Below, one piece after another: positions 52,032 through 59,404 of a DNA stretch of 64,000 nt. The stretch comes from Prolixibacteraceae bacterium UBA6029. Lineage in GTDB: Bacteria > Bacteroidota > Bacteroidia > Bacteroidales > Prolixibacteraceae. Location: the NCBI GenBank assembly GCA_002429385.1, contig DIZL01000014.1, forward strand, positions 87,993-151,992, written 5' to 3'. Position numbers and translations under genes: made by a program. The number at the start of each line of letters is the position of its first letter. The first letter of the stretch is position 1. The notes under the pieces are model-generated. The model worked only from the letters and a program-made list of their open reading frames with translations. It searched no databases and was not told the DNA's origin.

Positions 52032-52436
52032 CTACCAGTTAAACCTGACTGTTTGTTTCAGATTTGGATGAACGCTTAACGGAACAGGACTGGTACCGGC
52101 AACACTTTCGATCATCTGTTTTTCTGCTTCAGAGTATCCTTTCTTCGGGAAGTTGAATTCCAAAATTACTTCAGACACCCTGCGTGGAGCATCAGCCATG
52201 ATTTTGGTTATCCCGATTTCGGTACCTATAAGATCAATGCCGTTGTCCATGGCTTTGATGCCCATGATGGTCATGATGCAATTGCCCAGAGCAGTTGCCA
52301 GCAGATCAGTAGGGGAGAATGCCTCACCTTTGCCTCTGTTATCGCAGGGTGCGTCGGTTATGATTTTGCTGCCCGACTGAAGGTGAATATTTTCGGTTCG
52401 CAGTTCACCTAAATACGTTGTTTTTACAGTTGTCAT
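52032..52436 (-). CDS. OsmC/YhfA-family protein
   Basis: 134 residues of the OsmC fold: DNRGKGEAFSPTDLLATALGNCIMTIMGI (about 32-60) with the peroxidatic-type cysteine in GNC. The second cysteine usual in OsmC/Ohr peroxidases (CP near residue 115) is absent; the site reads TSPVPLSVHP. So it looks more like the YhfA subgroup, with thiol-peroxidase activity doubtful. Single gene. Confidence 0.85.
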   Translation of the reverse strand: MTTVKTTYLGELRTENIHLQSGSKIITDAPCDNRGKGEAFSPTDLLATALGNCIMTIMGIKAMDNGIDLIGTEIGITKIMADAPRRVSEVILEFNFPKKGYSEAEKQMIESVAGTSPVPLSVHPNLKQTVRFNW

Positions 52437-52476
52437 GGTTCAAATATTTCCGATTAAAGGAGTAAAAATTATCAAC

Positions 52477-52692
52477 TCAATCAACAATCTTTCCTTCTTT
52501 TAGTTTTTTGATGATCTGGTTTAGTCTGCTAATTTCGATACTGCTGAATACAAATTGTGATATAAAGCCATACCAGAGGAGAAGATTGCCATAAGGATAA
52601 TGTTGAATCTTTGCAATGGCGCCGGCAAAAATAGCCAGAGATGAAGCTATCAGAATAACCTTCATTAATGTGTTCAGGTTTTTTTCAGACAT
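52477..52692 (-). CDS. Small GldL-like membrane protein
   Basis: 71 residues with two hydrophobic segments (about 9-27 and 33-50) and a charged C-terminal helix. AIFAGAIAKIQHYPYGNLLL resembles the N-terminal part of the gliding/type IX secretion protein GldL. The rest of GldL is missing and no other gld gene is near, so it is a related small membrane protein of unknown role. Confidence 0.6.
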   Translation of the reverse strand: MSEKNLNTLMKVILIASSLAIFAGAIAKIQHYPYGNLLLWYGFISQFVFSSIEISRLNQIIKKLKEGKIVD

Positions 52693-52880
52693 GAGATATG
52701 TTTTATTAGGTCAGTTATTTATTTGTTCAGATATATCTGCATAAAGTTATGAAAAATTGGTTAGACTACAAGTATATTTATCACAATCCGTTATTGACTT
52801 TAAGATTTTAATTGGTCTAACCGATTTGTTACTCCATCCTAAAGGTGTAACTTTGCAACGAATCATTAAATCAAAACACC

Positions 52881-53489
52881 ATGTTTTCAGGAATTGTTGA
52901 AGAGGCAGGCAAAGTGATTGCCATAGAGAAAGATCAGGAGAATGTTCATTTTACACTTACCTGTTCGTTTGTTGATGAATTGAAGATCGATCAGAGTCTT
53001 TCACATAACGGCGTTTGCCTTACTGTGGTGAAAATCGATCTTAATGCTAAAACCTACACGGTTACGGCCATCAAGGAAACGCTCCTAAAGACCAATCTGG
53101 GCAAGTTGGGTTCGGGAAGCAAGGTGAACCTGGAGCGCAGCATGATGATGAATGGCCGTCTGGATGGACATATTGTGCAGGGACATGTAGACCAAACGGC
53201 TACCTGCACAAAGGTCGAAACAGCCGAGGGAAGCTGGTATTACACCTTCAAGTACCCGTTCGATAAAGAAATGGCTCAGAAGGGCTATATGACCGTCGAA
53301 AAGGGATCAGTAACCGTTAATGGAGTCAGCCTGACAGTGGTGAACTCAAAAGACAATTCCTTCCAGGTGGCCATTATTCCCTATACCTATACTGAAACCA
53401 ACTTCCACACCTTTGAAGTGGGTACGACGGTAAACCTTGAATTTGATATTATCGGGAAATACCTCAGCAAACTGATGCAATATAAATAG
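52881..53489 (+). CDS. ribE: Riboflavin synthase, alpha chain
   Basis: 202 residues made of two lumazine-binding beta-barrel repeats. MFSGIVEEAGKV at the start, HNGVCLTV (about 48-55), NLERSMMMNGRLDGHIVQGHVD (about 88-109) and the second-repeat NGVSLTV are all standard. It joins two lumazine molecules to give riboflavin. Single gene; the stop TAG is the first base triplet of a polypurine foldback. Confidence 0.97.
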   Translation: MFSGIVEEAGKVIAIEKDQENVHFTLTCSFVDELKIDQSLSHNGVCLTVVKIDLNAKTYTVTAIKETLLKTNLGKLGSGSKVNLERSMMMNGRLDGHIVQGHVDQTATCTKVETAEGSWYYTFKYPFDKEMAQKGYMTVEKGSVTVNGVSLTVVNSKDNSFQVAIIPYTYTETNFHTFEVGTTVNLEFDIIGKYLSKLMQYK

Positions 53490-53620
53490 GAAAAAGGAGA
53501 AAGGAAACAGGAAAAAGGAATATTGGTATCATTTAATTTGACTGTTGAACCTTATTCCCTTCTCCTTTTTCCCTTTTCCCTTCTCCTTTTTCCTGTTTCC
53601 TTTCTCCTTTTTCCTGTATT
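53488..53620. repeat. Polypurine/polypyrimidine foldback between ribE and the convergent coiled-coil gene
   Basis: 53489-53518 is a perfect reverse complement of 53585-53614 (30 bp). The loop carries TTTAATTTGACTGTT (53532-53546). Each convergent gene has its purine tract on its own coding strand right after its stop. Confidence 0.9.
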
Positions 53621-54538
53621 TTACCGTTTCATGGTGAATTTGGTTGTTCCGATGTTGTTTCCGTCGGCAAACACATCAACGGTATATTCGCCTGAAAGGA
53701 ATTCCTTGCCTTGGTTGTCCCAGAAGATATTTACGGGTAAGTCATTACCCTCAAAGGTGATTTCCCGCTTGGCCGAATAGGGAATCTTCAGGTCTTCAAA
53801 GGCAAACAAATCGTCTGGTGATTTCTGGAACAACACCTGGTTGGGTTCCAGTATGCGAACGTAAATTACTTTGTTCCCACGGGGGGCAGTTACATTTCTA
53901 CTCAGCACAAAGCTGACTTTGATCTGTTCAGCACGCCGGGCACTCTCGGCTTCTTTCCCGCGACGGTTAATGCCAATGGCCACTAAACCGGTTGCTTCGA
54001 GCTGGGCGGCTACCTTTATTTTTTCCTGTAGATGCGCCTTCTCTTTTTGAAGCACCTGATTTTTGGAAACCGATTGCGCAAAGCTGTCCTTCACCTGCAC
54101 ATTTTCTGCCATCAGTATTTGATTCCGACGGTTGAGTGAATCGACCTGGACGATATAATTCTTCATGATATCGCGCAAAGTAGTCACCTCCTGCCTGTAT
54201 TGCGCAATCTGACCATAGCTGACCTGTTTGACTTGCTGAATTTCGTCAAGCAGGTCTTTTACTTTGGCCTGAGACATTTCCATTTCAGTCTTGAGGGTAG
54301 TATTTGTGGTATGAAGCGAATCGTAGTTAACCATCAGGGTACTCAGGTCCGTTTGAATGGATGCTTTCTCCAAATTTAAAACCTGCAAAACCTTTTGGTT
54401 TTCGTTGTGCTGAACCACAAAAACAACCACCACAATGGTCAGTAAGACTGACAACATAATAATTATCAGGTTGTTCCTTCTATCTTTATCGGTTTCTCCC
54501 AGGGAGAACCTCTTTTTCTTTTGGCCAAATTCATCCAT
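53621..54538 (-). CDS. Membrane-anchored coiled-coil protein
   Basis: 305 residues. A charged N-terminus, one membrane segment (about 25-43, LIIIMLSVLLTIVVVVFVV), a long coiled coil (about 50-185) and a C-terminal beta domain (SFVLSRNVTAPRGNKVIYVRIL..., ending GEYTVDVFADGNNIGTTKFTMKR). Probably inner-membrane anchored with the beta domain in the periplasm. I recognise it as a recurring Bacteroidota layout but cannot name a function. Confidence 0.7.
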   Translation of the reverse strand: MDEFGQKKKRFSLGETDKDRRNNLIIIMLSVLLTIVVVVFVVQHNENQKVLQVLNLEKASIQTDLSTLMVNYDSLHTTNTTLKTEMEMSQAKVKDLLDEIQQVKQVSYGQIAQYRQEVTTLRDIMKNYIVQVDSLNRRNQILMAENVQVKDSFAQSVSKNQVLQKEKAHLQEKIKVAAQLEATGLVAIGINRRGKEAESARRAEQIKVSFVLSRNVTAPRGNKVIYVRILEPNQVLFQKSPDDLFAFEDLKIPYSAKREITFEGNDLPVNIFWDNQGKEFLSGEYTVDVFADGNNIGTTKFTMKR

Positions 54539-54614
54539 CCTGCCTGTGTTTTTTGGTTTTTATAAAACGTAGGCAAAAGTAATAATTTTAGGACAAAGAA
54601 TGTTAACAGAAGAA

Positions 54615-54914
54615 TTACGCCTTTTCCTGCGGATTCATCAGTTTTCCCAGTTTTAAATAACCTTCGTCAACTCCTGCAATAAGCGTATCGGCTACGTTGT
54701 CATAGAAATGTTTCCTTGTCTCGGCTTTATTCTTTTTTTCAGGATGATTGGCAAGGTCGCGCAATTCATTACGCAGGGACAGGGTCTGCTGAATGATCTC
54801 CTGAGTCTGGGCATCATTAGGCTTTTGATACATACTACTATAGGTAAAACAGTCGAGAATCAGATCAGATACTACATAATCAATCTCTTTTTTTAATCTT
54901 CGTCTACTCGTCAT
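54615..54914 (-). CDS. Conserved hypothetical helical protein
   Basis: 99 residues, all helical, no signal peptide or membrane segment. RRRLKKEIDYVVSDLILDCF at the start and NVADTLIAGVDEGYLKLGKLM near the end are the more striking parts. It follows the DUF3108 gene by 3 bp on the same strand, so it is probably expressed with it. No function can be assigned. Confidence 0.65.
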   Translation of the reverse strand: MTSRRRLKKEIDYVVSDLILDCFTYSSMYQKPNDAQTQEIIQQTLSLRNELRDLANHPEKKNKAETRKHFYDNVADTLIAGVDEGYLKLGKLMNPQEKA

Positions 54915-54917
54915 AGC

Positions 54918-55853
54918 TTATTTTATTTCTGAAGTTAATGGATATTTCATTGATTTTGTCTCCTGCAACAAGGCCTTTACCGAACCAAGCAATACTTCGG
55001 TTTCGACCTGAACAGGCAAATGATTATTATCGTCCGTGAACCAGATTTTCATGTATTCACCTTCAGAGAAAAAATCACCCTGCAGTAAATATACAGAAAC
55101 TTTATGACATCGGTATATTTTCCCTTTTCGGGTTTTTACATTCTCTTTGCCCAGGTAACGGAAAAAAAGGTCGGCTACCTGTTTGTCAATCAACATTCGG
55201 TAGGGAACCTTCTCTCCGATAAATAGTTTGTTGAAGTCAAACTTCCTGAAATTGTATGCGGTAGCCAGCAGATCAAAGGTATTGTTTTGTATCGGTAAAG
55301 TGGTCCTGAATATGGGTTTTTTCCCCTGTCTAACCTTTACATCAATTTTCCCTGAGAAATAATCGAAAATATACTGATGAACTGAGTATTCTTTGGAATG
55401 GTTCATTATCCTGCTCGAATAGATGGGCAGAAATGAATTGTAATCGCAGTAAGTTTCAAAGGTATCCCGCACTGAGTATAGCAGATCAAAGGTTTTGAGC
55501 GATTTCCCCAATGCCTCTAAATGCCAGGCCTTTTGCTGTTTGTATTGAATGGTGTCGGTTCTGAATTCAACTTCTCCGCTCTGAATCCAGATGAAATTCA
55601 GGTTGTAATAAGCCCCATAGCGGACATATTCTCCACTGGCAAAGGGGTAATCAGTATTTTGTGCAAAAACCCGATCAGGAGAAAGGTAAACCAACAACCC
55701 AATCAAGACAAGGCAGAACCTAATCAGTTGTTTTTTCCCCGTTCTTTTTTTCCAGTTCCTTCTTGCGGGCTTTTTCTTTTTCAAGTTCGTCGTCAATAAT
55801 TTCTTTTTTGTAATTAGCCTTATAATTAATTTCCCAGTTTTCCTTAAATTCAA
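54918..55853 (-). CDS. DUF3108 secreted protein, start uncertain
   Basis: Up to 311 residues. The secreted part starts with a hydrophobic stretch (about 46-58) and VFAQN, a signal-peptidase site, then YPFASGEYVRYGAYYNLNFIWIQSGEVEF, the DUF3108 opening; strands continue to the end. The only ATG (55853) lies 134 bp inside the previous gene and gives a lysine-rich N-terminus that is the shifted reading of that gene's KE-rich tail. No ATG lies nearer, so either this long n-region is real or a non-ATG codon near 55750-55700 is used. Confidence 0.7.
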   Translation of the reverse strand: MNLRKTGKLIIRLITKKKLLTTNLKKKKPARRNWKKRTGKKQLIRFCLVLIGLLVYLSPDRVFAQNTDYPFASGEYVRYGAYYNLNFIWIQSGEVEFRTDTIQYKQQKAWHLEALGKSLKTFDLLYSVRDTFETYCDYNSFLPIYSSRIMNHSKEYSVHQYIFDYFSGKIDVKVRQGKKPIFRTTLPIQNNTFDLLATAYNFRKFDFNKLFIGEKVPYRMLIDKQVADLFFRYLGKENVKTRKGKIYRCHKVSVYLLQGDFFSEGEYMKIWFTDDNNHLPVQVETEVLLGSVKALLQETKSMKYPLTSEIK

Positions 55854-57675
55854 AGTTTCCGCGAACCTTGATTATTTTGGGATAGTATACAACTTCTTCA
55901 GGCTGAATATCTCCTGCCAGGAATCCGGTATCCCATTTCCCGTTTTTATTCGAATCCATAATAAGTCTGATTTTATACTTATCGGGTTTAAGGAAGGGAA
56001 ATTCAACCTTGGCGGATCCCAGTATCTGAATTTTCTGAAGAACTCTTTCATCCTTATCGTTTGACAGCAACTGAACTATTGCAGGTCCTTTCAGGTTGGC
56101 AACAGTCAGGATGATCTTGCCGTAATAATCTTCCTTCTGCGTCTTGAATTTTACATTGACTTTCTTGTTTGGATAGCCATAGATGTTGAATGCCGCCGCC
56201 GAATCAATTTGAAATACGTAATTCGCATTGGGGGTCCAACGGTGCTCTATAAAATACTTCCGTATTGAATTGGTGTCCCGGATAGTTTCTATGGGGATTC
56301 TAGTCTTTATGGTATCAACTATCGAATACAGCCTGATCTTGGATAAATCGAACGATTTAAGGGGTTCAGGCGCTTCAATCTGTATGCGTTGATAGATATC
56401 GTGTGCAGAGGGGTTAATGTTGTTTAAAAAGGTTATCGCAGGCAATGCAGTCACCTCCCCTTTTTTTCGCTTGGTTTTGGGCATCTTGGTTCGGGCATAG
56501 ATCATCTCAAGGGTATCATGCTTGATAACCATATGGTTCATTGAATCCAGCGCCTCATATTTTAACTCAAACTTTAGCGAATCATTTTTACTAATAATAG
56601 TATCAGTCAGCCAAACCGTAATCGAATCACGCTTCAGGTTCTTTTCGATGAAACACCAGTCTTTGGGAGGTGTTGGTTTAAGTAGTCTGACCCTGAATGA
56701 ATCGCTGAGCGACTCTTTAAAATAAAAATCGATCTTATTACTCTGAGTTCGTTTGGAGGCATCAAGATACTGATCAAATTTTATTTCATCGAACATCATC
56801 AGGTACTGAGGTTTTGGTGAATAGTCGACATGCCCGGTTATGAGAAGCGTATCCTGGCCTTTTATAATCGTATCGTTCCTTACCACATATTTGGCTGAAG
56901 GAACGATGATCGAATCATCAAAAGCAATCGATTCTGCATGTGAATTATAGGTCAGACTGTTATCGGCATCCGTAAGGGCATAAAGACGATATTCCCCGGG
57001 AGCTACATTGGAGATCATAAAAAATCCCTCTTTATTGGTAGTTCCGATATAATCTGGAATACTATCGATAAATGCCTTATAATCTTTCTGGCGGTGGAGC
57101 ATAACCAGGGCCTTTTCAACCGGTTCCTGGGTCAGTGCATTCTTGACATACCCTGCGACCCTCAAACTATCATACGTTGGACCGGTAGAGAATGAAAAAC
57201 GCATATCGTCAATCGGATTTTTCTCATTGTTATCGACTACCGCATCTTTGAAGTCGAGTGAATAAGTCGTCCCTTTCTTCAAAGGCTCGGCAAATTCAAT
57301 GATCAGGGTCTTGCCTTTCATCTTTACTACCGGCTTCTTCTTCATGGGAGGCGAAACCACCAGCTTTGGGCTGATCTGATCAGACATGATGTATTCGTCG
57401 AAAGTAAAGCGGACATCCTTCCCATTATAGTTCGTGCTGTGTAATACCGGAATCGTTTGAACAACCACCGGAGGAATCGTGTCTTTCAGTCCACCGGATG
57501 GACTGCCAATATTAGCACACGAAGTATAAAAAATCAGGTAAAATAGCGAAAGGCCAAGTAAAACAGGCACAATACTTTTCAGTCTGAAATAGCGTCTTTG
57601 TGTATTTATAAAAGAAATCTCTCCTGAAGAATTCAGTTGCGGATCTCTGTGGATGTCAAAATCAGTTTGTTCCAT
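55720..57675 (-). CDS. Ig-like-domain lipoprotein (SbsA/Big_5 type)
   Basis: 651 residues. A hydrophobic segment at about 35-50 ends in FYTSC (lipobox, Cys about 53), followed by ANIGSPSGGLKDTIPPVVV, the standard opening of the Bacteroidota Ig-like lipoprotein family. An SbsA-like Ig domain (about 70-170, RFTFDEYIMSDQI) precedes a carboxypeptidase-regulatory-like domain (about 175-250, GYVKNALTQEPVEKALVMLHRQ) and further beta modules. The ~30 polar residues before the hydrophobic segment suggest the true start is later, but no other ATG is available. The KE-rich tail overlaps the DUF3108 gene. Confidence 0.8.
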   Translation of the reverse strand: MEQTDFDIHRDPQLNSSGEISFINTQRRYFRLKSIVPVLLGLSLFYLIFYTSCANIGSPSGGLKDTIPPVVVQTIPVLHSTNYNGKDVRFTFDEYIMSDQISPKLVVSPPMKKKPVVKMKGKTLIIEFAEPLKKGTTYSLDFKDAVVDNNEKNPIDDMRFSFSTGPTYDSLRVAGYVKNALTQEPVEKALVMLHRQKDYKAFIDSIPDYIGTTNKEGFFMISNVAPGEYRLYALTDADNSLTYNSHAESIAFDDSIIVPSAKYVVRNDTIIKGQDTLLITGHVDYSPKPQYLMMFDEIKFDQYLDASKRTQSNKIDFYFKESLSDSFRVRLLKPTPPKDWCFIEKNLKRDSITVWLTDTIISKNDSLKFELKYEALDSMNHMVIKHDTLEMIYARTKMPKTKRKKGEVTALPAITFLNNINPSAHDIYQRIQIEAPEPLKSFDLSKIRLYSIVDTIKTRIPIETIRDTNSIRKYFIEHRWTPNANYVFQIDSAAAFNIYGYPNKKVNVKFKTQKEDYYGKIILTVANLKGPAIVQLLSNDKDERVLQKIQILGSAKVEFPFLKPDKYKIRLIMDSNKNGKWDTGFLAGDIQPEEVVYYPKIIKVRGNFEFKENWEINYKANYKKEIIDDELEKEKARKKELEKKNGEKTTD

Positions 57676-57763
57676 AGTCGTATAATCCCTGCAAACTTAC
57701 TAATTCCTGAAAACATTGTTGAATAAGCCCGAATAATTTATATTTGAGTGCATAAAAAGACAA

Positions 57764-57790
57764 AGGAGGATCAATTTCTTGACCCTCCTC
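57764..57790 (-). terminator. Terminator after the OmpA-like gene
   Basis: On the minus strand GGAGGGTCAA-GAAA-TTGATCCTCC (10 bp with one G-U) is followed by TTTGTCTTTTT. It lies about 25 bp after the stop. Confidence 0.88.
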
Positions 57791-57815
57791 TGTTATACTT
57801 TTGAAAGTAATAGTA

Positions 57816-58508
57816 TTACTTCGGAGCAGCTTGTTGTGCTTGCTCGATCATTTGTTTGTTGGCAGTGATGTAAATCTCTACCCGGCGGTTTTGAGTTCTA
57901 CCGGCTTCAGTAGCATTATCGGCAACAGGTTCGTCAAATGCCTTGCCTTCAGTCTTCATCCGTTCATTCGCAACTCCATTGGTGTTCAGGTATTTGGCGA
58001 CAGAAGCGGCGCGGTCGTTCGATAAAACGAAGTTCATGTCATGTGAACCCTTGTTGTCAGTATGCCCGTAAATGGTGATATCCGTTTCAGGGGTTTCTTT
58101 CAGTGTGTTCGCAAACTTTATCAGGGCTGCTTTGGACGAAGTGTTTAACTCGCTCTTTCCGGTGGTGAATAAGATGCCGCTATCGAAGGTAACTTTAATT
58201 GCCTGTAAGTTATTGGCGTCAGTTACAGTTTCTACTTTTGCTCCCTGGATCTTTTCGAGTTCAGCTTTTTGCTTATCCATTTTCTTGCCAACGATTACAC
58301 CGGTTCCTGCACCAATAGCTCCACCAACGGCTGCACCAATAGCTGCGCCTTTACCATGTCCGATCAGGGCGCCTACTCCGGCGCCTAAAAGTGCACCGCC
58401 GGCGCCTCCCAACAGACCTCCTTTTGTTGAATTTTTGGTAGTTGAACAGCTACTCAAGATAATTGTACTACATAGCAATAGTGCAGTTAATGATTTAAGG
58501 TTTTTCAT
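57816..58508 (-). CDS. OmpA-family peptidoglycan-associated lipoprotein
   Basis: 230 residues. Signal peptide and lipobox LSSC (Cys about 21), then a glycine-zipper region (about 31-75, GGAGGALLGAGVGALIG repeated) of the type that packs in membranes, then an OmpA C-terminal domain with TIYGHTDNKGSHDMNFVLSNDRAASVAKYL (about 150-180) and GRTQNRRVEI, the peptidoglycan-binding motif. It probably tethers the outer membrane to the cell wall. Single gene with its own terminator. Confidence 0.93.
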   Translation of the reverse strand: MKNLKSLTALLLCSTIILSSCSTTKNSTKGGLLGGAGGALLGAGVGALIGHGKGAAIGAAVGGAIGAGTGVIVGKKMDKQKAELEKIQGAKVETVTDANNLQAIKVTFDSGILFTTGKSELNTSSKAALIKFANTLKETPETDITIYGHTDNKGSHDMNFVLSNDRAASVAKYLNTNGVANERMKTEGKAFDEPVADNATEAGRTQNRRVEIYITANKQMIEQAQQAAPK

Positions 58509-58698
58509 TTCCTGTAATTTTTAATAATAGTTATGGTGTTATGAAACAATCAAGGGTTAAATAAGTTCTGCCAAAATTGTTTTATTTATTCAATCATCTT
58601 GGCATGAATGTACAAACCCTGAGAACCATTGATCAAAAAGGTAATCCTTCTGATCAGGAATAAAACAGATGTAGAATATGTGAATAACGATGAACGAA

Positions 58699-59310
58699 TT
58701 ATCGTTTCATGACTCCGTAACAAAGAATCTTCACGATGTTATCGACACTCTGTTCGAGGTTAACCTTGCTGTAATCGCCTGCTGTCAGCGGCATCTCCAA
58801 CCCTTTGATCGCTGTTGTAATTCCGATGGCCGCAAGGGTCAGGTCATACACCTCAAAGATATTTTTACGTACCCCTTCGATCAGGATGCGTTTAATCATC
58901 CGTATTTCTTCCTGCCGATGCCTGGTCTTGATGTTTTCGATAAACTCGATGGCCGTCACATCGTTCTCCAGGGCATTGTAAAAATTGGCCATCCCGCGGA
59001 AAGTAGTCAGCTTGGTAAGTATATAATCCCGTAGTTTGTCAACAGGATCGGTATTGCGGTTCACTACGATATCAAGTTCCCTGCGCAGAATGTCCACTTC
59101 TTTCTGGATTACAGCCTGGAAAAGGTCTTCCTTACTGGTGAAGTAATAGTAAAGCGAACTTTTCCCCTTACGGACAGCATTGGCGATATCGTCGAGTGTT
59201 GTTTTCTTGTATCCGTATTTGCTGAAAATCTCCTGCGCTATTTTCAGTATGCTTTCACGGTTTGCATCTTTCTTATTCGACCCGTTTTCAAAGTTCATCG
59301 CCATAGCCAT
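58699..59310 (-). CDS. TetR-family regulator
   Basis: 203 residues. The N-terminal helix-turn-helix is intact: IAQEIFSKYGYKKTTLDDIANAVRKGKSSLYYYFTSKEDLFQAV (about 22-66). The C-terminal ligand domain is divergent, so the inducer is unknown. It is a single gene with no obvious target beside it. Starts two or four codons later (ATGs in MAMAM) are equally possible. Confidence 0.9.
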   Translation of the reverse strand: MAMAMNFENGSNKKDANRESILKIAQEIFSKYGYKKTTLDDIANAVRKGKSSLYYYFTSKEDLFQAVIQKEVDILRRELDIVVNRNTDPVDKLRDYILTKLTTFRGMANFYNALENDVTAIEFIENIKTRHRQEEIRMIKRILIEGVRKNIFEVYDLTLAAIGITTAIKGLEMPLTAGDYSKVNLEQSVDNIVKILCYGVMKR

Positions 59311-59404
59311 AGGTTTAAATCAATCAGTTTACAAATGTAATGTTAATTTTCAAAAATGACATACCCCTCACATTAATACAAAGTAAAGCGACTTATTCTA
59401 ATTT

